Of a stretch of DNA of 64,000 nucleotides, positions 57,066 through 64,000 are shown piece by piece. Both the position numbers and the translations under genes were made by a program. Origin of the DNA: an uncultured Dehalococcoidia bacterium. GTDB taxonomy: Bacteria; Chloroflexota; Dehalococcoidia; Lucifugimonadales; UBA3495. The notes under the pieces are model-generated. The model was given only the letters and a program-made list of their open reading frames with translations. It ran no database searches and was not told the DNA's origin. Each line of letters starts with the position of its first letter. The first letter of the stretch is position 1. Location: the NCBI GenBank assembly GCA_958295765.1, contig CATQHB010000001.1:124001-188000 (forward strand), given 5' to 3'.

Positions 57066-58574
57066 TCAGTCGCCCCGGTAGTATTCCATACCCAGGTGGG
57101 TTATCTGTTCCTCGCCCATCAGCCAGCGCAGGGTGTTCTTGAGCTTGGTCTGCTGGATGAACAGGTCATGCTCCGGATAGACCGACGGCGCGTGCTGGGG
57201 ACTCTTGAAGTAGAAGGACAGCCACTCCTGAATACCGGCCAAGCCGGCCCGCTGCGCCAGGTCCATAAACAGCACCAGGTCCAGCACCAGGGGGGCGGCC
57301 AGGATAGAGTCGGAACACAGGAAGTTGACCTTCAGCTGCATCCGGCGCCCCAGCCAGCCAAAGAGGTCAATGTTGTCCCACCCCTCCTTGTTGTCGCCCC
57401 GCGGCGGGTAGTAGTTGATGCGTACCTTGTGATAGGCGTCCTCATACAGCTCCGGGTACAGGTCGGGTTGCAGGATATACTCCAGGACGCCCAGCTTGGA
57501 CTCCTCTTTAGTCCTGAAGTTTTCCGGCTCGTCGAGGACTTCGCCGTCCCGGTTGCCCAGGATGTTGGTGGAAAACCAGCCGTCCATTCCCAGCATCCGG
57601 GCCTTCAGCATCGGCCCGATGGCGGTTTTAACCAGGGTCTGGCCGGTCTTGAAGTCTTTGCCGCAGATTGGCACCCCCTGGTTCCGGGCGAACCGCTCCA
57701 GGGCGGGAACGTCCACCGTCAGGTTGGGCGCGCCGTTGATGAAGGGCACGCCCTCCAGCAGCGCCGCGTAAGCGTAGAGCATCGAGGGGGCAATGCTTTC
57801 CGCGTTATCGTGCAGCCCGCCCACGAAACCCTCAATGTCCTGGTGAACATCGGTCTCCGTAATGAATTTTTCGGTAGAGGCGCACCAGGCCATCACCAGC
57901 CGGTCGCAATCGTTGTCCTGCTTGAAACGCCGGATGTCGCTCCGTATCGCCTCTACCGAATCCAGCTTGGAATCGGTGGCCCGGACATTGCTACCCTGGA
58001 TACGCCGCACGTAATCGTTATCGAAAATAGCCGGCATCGGTTCGATGGACTTCAGGAAATCGGCGACGGGTTCCAGTTGTTCGTAGCGGTCCAGGACACT
58101 GGCCTTTACCGCCGCGTCGTAAGCGTTATCGGGAATCGGGTCCCAGGCCCCGAATACCAACTGCTCCAAGCCGGCCAACGGAACGAAGTCCCGGATAAAC
58201 GGCGTCCGCCGGTCGGGGCGCTTGCCGAGGCGAATGGTGGACATCTGGCTGACCGACCCTACCGGCTGCCCGTCTCCCCGCCGAATCTGCTCAACGCCGG
58301 CGATAAAGGTGGAGGACACCGCGCCCAAACCGACCAGCAGGACGCCCAGCTTACCGCCGGCCGGCTTGATGCGGGGCGCGTCCGTCGTAACAAAGTCCCG
58401 AGCCTCCAGGCCAATGCCTTGCTGAAAGGCCAACTCCAGCAACCGCTCGTGCCACTGGGCCGGTATGCGCCCCGTCCTGGCCCAATGCTGCACCGTGCTC
58501 TGCCGTTTGCCCAGCAGGGCGGCCAGCGCCGACTGACCACCGAAACGGTCGATAATCTGCCTTGCGTCATTCAT
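57066..58574 (-). CDS. Inositol-3-phosphate synthase with N-terminal HTH domain
   Basis: 502 residues. Residues ~1-60 form a small helix-turn-helix resembling Cro-like 'carph-isopro' domains (IIDRFGGQSALAALLGKRQS, TVQHWARTGRIPAQWHERLL). From ~75 on the protein is a myo-inositol-1-phosphate synthase: VLLVGLGAVSSTFIAGVEQI for NAD, GAPNLTVDVPALERFA, CGKDFKTGQTLVKTAIGPML, NILGNRDGEVLDEPENF, KVNFLCSDSILAAPLVLDLV. It makes inositol phosphate for lipids or solutes. The fused HTH hints at DNA binding. SD GGGAG before the ATG. Confidence 0.9.
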   Translation of the reverse strand: MNDARQIIDRFGGQSALAALLGKRQSTVQHWARTGRIPAQWHERLLELAFQQGIGLEARDFVTTDAPRIKPAGGKLGVLLVGLGAVSSTFIAGVEQIRRGDGQPVGSVSQMSTIRLGKRPDRRTPFIRDFVPLAGLEQLVFGAWDPIPDNAYDAAVKASVLDRYEQLEPVADFLKSIEPMPAIFDNDYVRRIQGSNVRATDSKLDSVEAIRSDIRRFKQDNDCDRLVMAWCASTEKFITETDVHQDIEGFVGGLHDNAESIAPSMLYAYAALLEGVPFINGAPNLTVDVPALERFARNQGVPICGKDFKTGQTLVKTAIGPMLKARMLGMDGWFSTNILGNRDGEVLDEPENFRTKEESKLGVLEYILQPDLYPELYEDAYHKVRINYYPPRGDNKEGWDNIDLFGWLGRRMQLKVNFLCSDSILAAPLVLDLVLFMDLAQRAGLAGIQEWLSFYFKSPQHAPSVYPEHDLFIQQTKLKNTLRWLMGEEQITHLGMEYYRGD

Positions 58575-59053
58575 AATTGTCTCCCTTGCCCGGTTTATGA
58601 TAGTTGATTATAACGATTTTTTCGTTAGCAGTCAACCGGTCATAAACCCGTCGTGCCGGCAACCGGTACAGTAGCCCGTCTAGCAACCGTCGTTCCGGCG
58701 AAAGCCGGAATCCAGAACTCTCGGTAGCCGGTTCGCTCTTTCCCCGAGGATTTCCTGGATTCCGGCTTTCGCCGGAACGACGGTTGTTTGGGTTCCTTAG
58801 GCTGACTTGGGTTACCCTGGTTAAGATGCGGTTGCCTTGCCGCCCGGCGCCGCAACTTGTAGCAACCCCCGCTGCGTGTATCGTGTATAATGGGCAATGC
58901 CGGAACTGAACGGGATGGTTCGACAGGCTCACCATGAGCGGGGGCAGTTCTGCGATTTGGCCGGCCCGCCATTAGCAGAGGCAATCCTGCGGTTCAACAA
59001 GCTCACCATTAGCGGGGCGATTCTACAGTTATTGTGGCAGGGGAGGAGTTTAT
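58575..59053. other. Gene-free spacer with family A and B repeats
   Basis: Family A copy 16, then unique DNA with a TATAAT at 58884-58889 that may drive the 59054 operon, then a family B half-palindrome (58915-58940) and a diverged one near 58993-59016. Confidence 0.65.
58686..58784. repeat. Family A repeat, copy 16
   Basis: 98 bp. The outer arm TTACCCTGGTTAAGATGCGG continues to about 58835. Confidence 0.9.
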
Positions 59054-59410
59054 ATGCCCATTATCCAGCGGCCCTATGTACCACCGGAAGACCAGACGCC
59101 TCAGGAGGATAACTACGTCAACCCCGGCGATACCCGGGGCGCCGAGGCGGCCTCCGGGGAGCCGATTACCTTTTATTGCGACTCGATGCACATTTACAGC
59201 AGCCTCTATTCGGCGGTGCTTTTCTTTGGGGAGCAGATGGAGGAGCGGGAGCCAATACTGCGGGCGCGGATTAAGGTCAGCCCCCAGATGCTCAAGGCGT
59301 TTGCCCTGCTGGCCAGCAAGCACGTCCGCGAGTATGAGGATGCCGTCGGCCCCATTACCCTGCCGGAACAGGTTTACAACGCCTGGGAACTGGAGCCGGA
59401 GCAGCAGTAG
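59054..59410 (+). CDS. DUF3467-like protein
   Basis: 118 residues. The body ITFYCDSMHIYSSLYSAVLF FGEQMEE, then ARIKVSPQMLKAFALLASKH, VREYEDAVGPITLP follows the pattern of DUF3467, a small protein of unknown function. GGAGGAG lies 6 bases before the ATG. First gene of a three-gene run with 27- and 49-base gaps. Confidence 0.65.
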   Translation: MPIIQRPYVPPEDQTPQEDNYVNPGDTRGAEAASGEPITFYCDSMHIYSSLYSAVLFFGEQMEEREPILRARIKVSPQMLKAFALLASKHVREYEDAVGPITLPEQVYNAWELEPEQQ

Positions 59411-59437
59411 CGGACGGAGCGGAAGGGAGAAATAAGT

Positions 59438-59872
59438 ATGCTTGACCGGACGGAAACCGCTGAAGGGCCGCCGCCGGGAACGCCGGCCATCCTGCCCGGA
59501 ACTACCGTCGGAGGCGCCGTGGGAACTTTCTACGTTGACTTCACCCTGTGGAATCTGGCCCGGACCCGTTCCCGCACCCTGAACGGGCTGGTGGACACCG
59601 GGGCCTCCTACACCCAGGCGCCGGCATCCCTGCTGGAGGAACTGGGGGTAGAACGGGAGCAAACTAATTTGTTCACTCTGGCCGACGGTTCCAAGCGGGA
59701 GTTTTCTATTGGATGGGTGGATCTGGAATTGGATGGGCGGTTCCGGGGGGTATATGTTATCTTTGGCGACGAAGGCGGTAAGGCATTGCTGGGGTCAATG
59801 GCCCTGGGGTCTTTCGGCCTGGCCGCGGACGCCGGGACGCGCCGCCTGATTCCGGGAGAGCTTACCTTGTAG
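59438..59872 (+). CDS. Clan AA aspartic protease, intact active site
   Basis: 144 residues. Catalytic NGLVDTGASYTQAPASLLEE and second motif ALLGSMALGSFGLAADAG are complete, unlike the paralogues at 36417 and 36822. It would act as a dimer. SD GGAG precedes the ATG. It sits between the DUF3467-like gene and a hypothetical gene. Confidence 0.78.
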   Translation: MLDRTETAEGPPPGTPAILPGTTVGGAVGTFYVDFTLWNLARTRSRTLNGLVDTGASYTQAPASLLEELGVEREQTNLFTLADGSKREFSIGWVDLELDGRFRGVYVIFGDEGGKALLGSMALGSFGLAADAGTRRLIPGELTL

Positions 59873-59921
59873 AATCACATCGCCGGAAAGCCCGGTGTTC
59901 TCATCGTGTTAGGGGGTATTT

Positions 59922-60467
59922 ATGGCCGAATTGGATAAGTCTCAATCCTCACCGGAACCGTCTCAACCGGAACCGTCGCCGCCGGAAAGGGCCGCCGACC
60001 GCTTGCTGGCTGAGGATGACGCCTGCCCGGTAACGGTGGAGCCGGGGCTGGACGCCGCTACGCCGGAGGGCTGGGACTGGCGGTTGATTGGCACCAGCCA
60101 GCCCAACCGGGCCACTTTTCACATCAACCACAGCGACGTAAGCCAGGTTAAGGTGGACGTACTGAGTCCCGCCGACTCGCCGCCCGAGGCCCCCTTTGTA
60201 ATCACCGGCAACATCCCCATCGTCATCATTGACACCCTGGACCAGTATTGGGCCGGGGAGTCGCGCACCCGGCTGCCTTTGCAGGGCCTGCGGGTGCCGG
60301 TGGCGGCGGATACGGAGGCCGAGGCCAAGCAGAAACTGGCGGCAGACCTGGCGGCCCAACTCCGGCTGCTGCTGCTGCTCTCCTCCTCCCGCCAGGGCGC
60401 CATCGCCCCGGAACTAAAGGCCAACCTGCTGTATTTAAGTTCGGTGCTGGCGGCACGGGGCGGTTAG
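59922..60467 (+). CDS. Hypothetical protein
   Basis: 181 residues, no family recognised. An acidic, Pro/Glu-rich N-terminus (SSPEPSQPEPSPPERAAD) precedes a beta-rich section (RATFHINHSDVSQVKVDVLS, FVITGNIPIVIIDTLDQYWA) and a C-terminal helix (TEAEAKQKLAADLAAQLRLL). Third gene of the 59054 run. Confidence 0.6.
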   Translation: MAELDKSQSSPEPSQPEPSPPERAADRLLAEDDACPVTVEPGLDAATPEGWDWRLIGTSQPNRATFHINHSDVSQVKVDVLSPADSPPEAPFVITGNIPIVIIDTLDQYWAGESRTRLPLQGLRVPVAADTEAEAKQKLAADLAAQLRLLLLLSSSRQGAIAPELKANLLYLSSVLAARGG

Positions 60468-60469
60468 GG

Positions 60470-60700
60470 TGTTCTCAACACTTGTTGGTATTTCCGCCAA
60501 GCCATACTTCGCTGGCCGGTAGGGGCGGGTTTCTAACCCGCCCATGTTCCGGCGCCAGGGCGGTTTAGCTATAGCGGCGGCGTCTTTCCGAGCCGAATTT
60601 GCCTTTGCGAGCAAGGGCGGGTTAGAAACCCGCCTCTACCAATAGCAGTGCCTACCCGACTAGCAATACCAATCCGCATTGCCAATACCTACACCCACGA
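60470..60700. repeat. Family C element
   Basis: TGTTCTCAACACTTGTTGGTATT at the left, two GGCGGGTT hairpins (about 60523 and 60624), and CATTGCCAATACC at the right. It fills the gap before the RDD gene. Confidence 0.7.
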
Positions 60701-60755
60701 ACCCCGTATGAGAGTTAGGGGCGTTCCCCCGGTTCCCGGCAACCCGTTTGCCGCA

Positions 60756-61328
60756 TCATTGGCTTTCCGGCGCCGGGCGGCCCCGCAGGGCGCGGCTTAA
60801 CTCCCCAATCCAGCTACGGCCCGGCACGGTCTCCGGTTCCGGGGGCAAATCCCCCATCACCACTACCGTGCCGGCAATCCAGTCATAAGCGGAACGGCGT
60901 TCCTGCCGGTCAACCAGAATCAGCAGGAAGGATATGCCGTCCATTATCGTGTAGAAAGAGCCGAGGGACATCTGGGCCAGGCCGCGCACCCACTTTTGCC
61001 AGGTTTTCATCCGCCGCCCGGTTTTCCGGTCGATGACGTGGGCGCCGATTATCAGGTGGCCGGTGGAGCGGCCCCAGGTCATATAGGCCACCAGGTAAAA
61101 GCCCCGGGCCATAATCATCTGGAAGTTAATCGGCAGGCCGGTCAGGGGTTCGTGGGCATCGTGGAAGTCCAGGTAGTAGCGGAATATGCTCATATCGGGG
61201 CGGGTGAGCAGGTAGGTCAGCCCCACCAGCACGACGTAAATCAGGCCGGCCGGCAGCAGCCCGTACATCCAGGAATAATGCCGCTCCGGTAAAGTCAGGG
61301 GCCGCAGGCCCGGCGAATTGCCGCCCAT
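60756..61328 (-). CDS. RDD family membrane protein
   Basis: 190 residues with about three membrane spans (LLPAGLIYVVLVGLTYLL, MIMARGFYLVAYMTWG, MSLGSFYTIMDGISFLLIL). The core TWGRSTGHLIIGAHVIDRKT and the late aspartate of RRSAYDWIAGTVVV are typical of RDD proteins. The transported or bound substrate is unknown. The ATG lies 2 bases after the proS stop, so it is cotranscribed. Confidence 0.85.
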   Translation of the reverse strand: MGGNSPGLRPLTLPERHYSWMYGLLPAGLIYVVLVGLTYLLTRPDMSIFRYYLDFHDAHEPLTGLPINFQMIMARGFYLVAYMTWGRSTGHLIIGAHVIDRKTGRRMKTWQKWVRGLAQMSLGSFYTIMDGISFLLILVDRQERRSAYDWIAGTVVVMGDLPPEPETVPGRSWIGELSRALRGRPAPESQ

Positions 61329-61330
61329 AA

Positions 61331-63061
61331 TTACGCCCCCAGCGCCTGCTTTATGGCGGCTGCCACCCCGTCCATTTCCACCATTGTCGCCTCGGTTTCG
61401 CGGCGGCCCTTCACTTCCACCGCGTTGTTCCGCAGGTTGCGGGGACTGACTACCAAGCGCAGGGGCAGGCCCAGCAGGTCGGCATCGTTCAGCTTTACCC
61501 CGGCGGCCTGGTCGGGCCGGTCATCATAGAGGGTTTCAATGCCCTGCGCCCATAACTCCCGGTACAGGGCGTCGGCCGCGGCGACCACGTCCGGGTCGGT
61601 CAGGTTCAGCCCTACCAGATGCGCCTGGTAGGGGGCGATGGGCGCCGGAAAGACGATGCCCCGGTCGTCGTGATTCTGCTCAATGGCGGCGGCCAGCAGG
61701 CGGCCCACGCCGATGCCGTAGCACCCCATCGCAATGGGATGCTGCCGCCCCTCCTGGTCCAGGTACAGCGCGCCCAGGGCCTCGCTGTAGAAGGTTCCCA
61801 GCTTGAAAATATGGCCTACCTCGATGCCCCGGGTGGCCTCCAGCGGCGCATTGCAGTGGGGACAGCCGTGGCCCGGCTGGGCCAGGGCAATGTCGGTCAA
61901 AAGGTCAACCTGAAAGTCCCGGGGGTAGTTGGCGTTCTGTACGTGGACATCGGGCCGGTTGGCGCCGACCGCGAAGTTGCGGCCCTGGCTGATGGAGGGA
62001 TCGGCCACCTGCCGGAGGTTGCTGATGCCGATGGGCGACGCCGAACCAGCCACCAGTCCGGCCTCCCGTACTTCGGCATCGGTTGCCAGGCGCAACTCTT
62101 GGCAGTGCAGGGCGTTCTTCAGCTTTACCTCATTGACTTCCAAGTCGCCCCGCAGGGTAACGAAAACCGTCTCTCCGTCGGCGGCGTAAAAGACGGCCTT
62201 CAACGTCCGGGACGTGGGCAGATTCAGGAACTCGGCCAGTTCGGCGATAGTCTTGATGCCGGGGGTGGCTACTTCTTCCAACGGCTGCTCCGGTTCGGTA
62301 TCCAGGGCCGTATCCAGGGCCGTATCCGGCATTGCATCAGGATATACGCCTTCGGCCTTTTCGGCGTTGGCGGTGTAGCCGCAGGCGGGGCAGGTAATTA
62401 CCGTGTCCTCGCCGGTGGGGGTGGACAGGATGAATTCATGGGAGTCCTTGCCGCCGATGGCGCCGCTGTCGGCCTCGGCCATCAGCACCGGCAGGCTGCA
62501 CCGGCGGTAGATGTTCCGGTAGGCTTGGGCCATCGCCTGGTAGCTGTCGTCCAGGCTTTCCTCATCGGCGTTAAAGCTGTAGGCATCCTTCATATCGAAC
62601 TCGCGCACCCGCACCAGCCCGGCCCGGGGACGCGGTTCGTCCCGAAACTTGGTCTGAATCTGGTAGAGAATCACCGGCAAGTCCCGGTAGCTCTGCACGT
62701 TGGCCCGGACGATGCCGGTAACGACTTCTTCGTGGGTGGGCGCCAGCACCATAGGACGGCCCCGGCGGTCTTCCAGGGAAAAGAGCACCTGGCCCATCGC
62801 GGCGGCGCGGCCGGTCTGCTCCCACAGCTCCCGGGGCTGGAGGGCCGGCATCATCAACTCCTGGCTGCCGGCGGCGTCCATCTCCTGGCGGATGATGTCC
62901 TCAATTTTGCGCAGGGAACGCCAGGCCAGGGGCAGGTAGGCATAAACGCCGGCGGCCACCTGGTGAATCAGGCCGGCCCGCAGCAGCAGCCGGTGGCTGG
63001 CCGTTTCCGCCTCCGGCGGGTCGGCGCGCAAAGTCTTGGAAACCAGTCGGGTCATTCGCAT
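61331..63061 (-). CDS. proS: Prolyl-tRNA synthetase
   Basis: A 576-residue class II synthetase with the bacterial insertion (editing) domain. Motif 2 is RDEPRPRAGLVRVREFDMKDAY (split here as FRDEPRPRAGLVRVREF and DMKDAYSFNADEES), motif 3 AMGCYGIGVGRLLAAAIEQN, and the C-terminal anticodon domain VVAADALYRELWAQGIETLY. The editing insert contains FKLGTFYSEA-adjacent YPRDFQVDLLTD. It charges proline, and tRNA-Pro(GGG) is at 38867. Confidence 0.96.
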   Translation of the reverse strand: MRMTRLVSKTLRADPPEAETASHRLLLRAGLIHQVAAGVYAYLPLAWRSLRKIEDIIRQEMDAAGSQELMMPALQPRELWEQTGRAAAMGQVLFSLEDRRGRPMVLAPTHEEVVTGIVRANVQSYRDLPVILYQIQTKFRDEPRPRAGLVRVREFDMKDAYSFNADEESLDDSYQAMAQAYRNIYRRCSLPVLMAEADSGAIGGKDSHEFILSTPTGEDTVITCPACGYTANAEKAEGVYPDAMPDTALDTALDTEPEQPLEEVATPGIKTIAELAEFLNLPTSRTLKAVFYAADGETVFVTLRGDLEVNEVKLKNALHCQELRLATDAEVREAGLVAGSASPIGISNLRQVADPSISQGRNFAVGANRPDVHVQNANYPRDFQVDLLTDIALAQPGHGCPHCNAPLEATRGIEVGHIFKLGTFYSEALGALYLDQEGRQHPIAMGCYGIGVGRLLAAAIEQNHDDRGIVFPAPIAPYQAHLVGLNLTDPDVVAAADALYRELWAQGIETLYDDRPDQAAGVKLNDADLLGLPLRLVVSPRNLRNNAVEVKGRRETEATMVEMDGVAAAIKQALGA

Positions 63062-63232
63062 ATTTTAAGCAGCGCCTCCGGTGTTCCATGGATTGATGAC
63101 GGGGGGAATTGATGACGGGGCGTGGTTCGACAAGCTCACCATGAGCGGATGTTGTTCTCACCATAAACGGACAAGGCAATCCCAGCATAAAACCGTCGTT
63201 CCGGTCATAAAACCGTCATTCCAGCCGTAAAA

Positions 63233-63331
63233 CCGTCGTTCCGGCGAAAGCCGGAATCCAGTAAGCTCGGTTGCCGGTTCCTTCTTTTCCCGGAGGATTT
63301 CCTGGATTCCGGCCTTCGCCGGAACGACGGT
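63233..63331. repeat. Family A repeat, copy 17
   Basis: 98 bp, preceded by two tandem partial units CATAAAACCGTC(A/G)TTCC. Confidence 0.9.
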
Positions 63332-63368
63332 TGTCTGGGTTGCCATTGACTCCTTACCTGCCCCACCC

Positions 63369-63440
63369 CGCTCATGGTGAGCTTGTCGAACCACGTCCCT
63401 TTGTCCTGTAGGCGTCCTTCGACAAGCTCAGGATGAGCGG
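63369..63440. repeat. Family B palindrome
   Basis: Arms CCGCTCATGGTGAGCTTGTC and GACAAGCTCAGGATGAGCGG; it ends 15 bases from the FitA-like gene. Confidence 0.85.
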
Positions 63441-63455
63441 ACTTTACTCCGGCAG

Positions 63456-63740
63456 TCAACTTTGCATTTGCAATCGTACCGGGTTGCAACAGGGGTTGAG
63501 ACAAACACCGCCGCGCGGCGGCAACTCCAACTCAATGCCCCCCAACGGCTCTATAATTGCCCGGATGCTTTCATACAATTCTTGAGTTGACTCGAACTTG
63601 GGCGGCGGGTAGGAGTTAAGCAGGGCGGTACGCAGGATGACCCTGGCCTCCTCGGTCATAGAGCGACCATGCTTTTCTGCCGCTTCCTTCAGCCTTTGTT
63701 TCAGGTCTTCGTCAGTGATACGCAGGTTCAGGCTGGACAT
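63456..63740 (-). CDS. FitA-like ribbon-helix-helix antitoxin, altered C-terminus
   Basis: 94 residues. The N-terminal SSLNLRITDEDLKQRLKEAA, EKHGRSMTEEARVILRTALL is a FitA/VapB-type DNA-binding domain. LGGIELELPPRG is the usual toxin-binding end, after which the sequence turns into GVCLNPCCNPVRLQMQS, unlike the family. No FitB/VapC PIN toxin follows; a repeat block begins instead. It looks like the survivor of a toxin-antitoxin pair truncated from the 3' side. Confidence 0.75.
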   Translation of the reverse strand: MSSLNLRITDEDLKQRLKEAAEKHGRSMTEEARVILRTALLNSYPPPKFESTQELYESIRAIIEPLGGIELELPPRGGVCLNPCCNPVRLQMQS

Positions 63741-63761
63741 AGACGCCCCTCCTCATTCCGC

Positions 63762-64000
63762 CTAATCCCCCGCCGGGGCCGGCGTGTTCTCCACCTCTTC
63801 CATCAGCGCGGTCAGCATATCCGCCTCCGGGACTACCCGCACCTTTTCGCCCTTGCGGAAAATGACGGCCCGGCCGGCGCCGGCGGCGATGCCGACGTCG
63901 GCGTCCTTGGCCTCGCCGGGGCCGTTGACTTCGCAGCCCATTACCGCCACCTTGATGTTCTTGTTGTTCTTTTTCAGCAGCGCGTCCACGTCATTTGCCA
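63762..64000 (-). CDS. ispG: 4-hydroxy-3-methylbut-2-enyl diphosphate synthase, C-terminal part
   Basis: The frame is open to the window edge, so only the last ~79 residues are seen. VAVMGCEVNGPGEAKDADVG is the C-terminal iron-sulfur signature of IspG/GcpE, followed by GAGRAVIFRKGEKVRVV. It makes HMBPP in the MEP isoprenoid pathway. The family's other cluster cysteines must lie beyond the window. Confidence 0.92.
   Translation of the reverse strand, partial: ANDVDALLKKNNKNIKVAVMGCEVNGPGEAKDADVGIAAGAGRAVIFRKGEKVRVVPEADMLTALMEEVENTPAPAGD

Larger units (their letters stand above)
63062..63455. other. Gene-free repeat spacer
   Basis: A family B half-palindrome (63126-63148), extra GTCGTTCC/GTCATTCC units, family A copy 17 and a full family B (63369-63440). 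No gene. Confidence 0.7.

Overview
The window is a GC-rich bacterial chromosome segment that most resembles Chloroflexota, probably Dehalococcoidia or a relative. The evidence is a GAAC-N4-GTTC type LexA box, many TTG/GTG starts with strong GGAGG Shine-Dalgarno (SD) sites, PdxS/PdxT vitamin B6 synthesis, an R3H AAA+ ATPase of the Ycf45 type, and a selenocysteine SelW-like protein. The lineage is an inference from gene content; there is no rRNA here. About 70 genes are supported. Most are housekeeping genes, and almost every intergenic gap is filled with dispersed palindromic repeats.

Layout. 0-17 kb: the lysine/DAP genes lysA, dapA, asd and dapB, scattered on both strands, with holB, cmk-plsC, a PAP2 phosphatase, HNH and DUF4268 nucleases, an aldehyde dehydrogenase, and the rpsO-pnp operon. 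17-30 kb: a Rieske ferredoxin, lepB, an SMP-30 lactonase, an enoyl-CoA hydratase, a UGA-containing SelW-like gene hidden by its in-frame stop, higA, tmk, the R3H ATPase, pdxT and pdxS. 30-40 kb: an accessory zone with MNT/HEPN, an HsdR_N-like nuclease, HicB and HicAB modules, acetyl-CoA synthetase, a tandem pair of decayed aspartic-protease-like genes, a zinc alcohol dehydrogenase, tRNA-Pro, a possible small RNA and a NYN nuclease. 40-54 kb: a CoA transferase, a lipoprotein serine protease, an overlapping three-gene operon of unknown role, a second aldehyde dehydrogenase, small metabolic proteins, a PIN/UPF0175 pair, a membrane-fused molybdopterin oxidoreductase and a DUF4349 lipoprotein. 54-64 kb: ChrA, an SOS-box-controlled zinc-ribbon/RuvC-like operon, an HTH-fused inositol phosphate synthase, a DUF3467-like/aspartic protease operon, an RDD protein, proS, an orphan FitA-like antitoxin and the 3' part of ispG.

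Repeats. Four families recur. Family A has 17 copies of a ~98 bp inverted repeat, the best of them inside a ~155 bp element with GGCAATCGC ends. Family B is a ~60-85 bp palindrome with CCGCTCAT...ATGAGCGG ends, including a three-unit array. Family C consists of ~160-210 bp elements with TATTCTCAAC ends and internal GGGGCGGGTT hairpins. Family D has 5 copies of TGTCATTCCGACCG...CGGTCGGAATGACA. They look like non-autonomous MITE-type elements; no transposase lies in the window.

Most notable: the probable SelW-family selenoprotein (22525-22809); the LexA-box operon of a zinc ribbon and a divergent RuvC-like protein (55993-57037); a run of toxin-antitoxin remnants, two of whose toxin genes appear to start at ATC or ATA; and a promoter-hairpin-terminator unit that may be a small RNA in front of the NYN gene.
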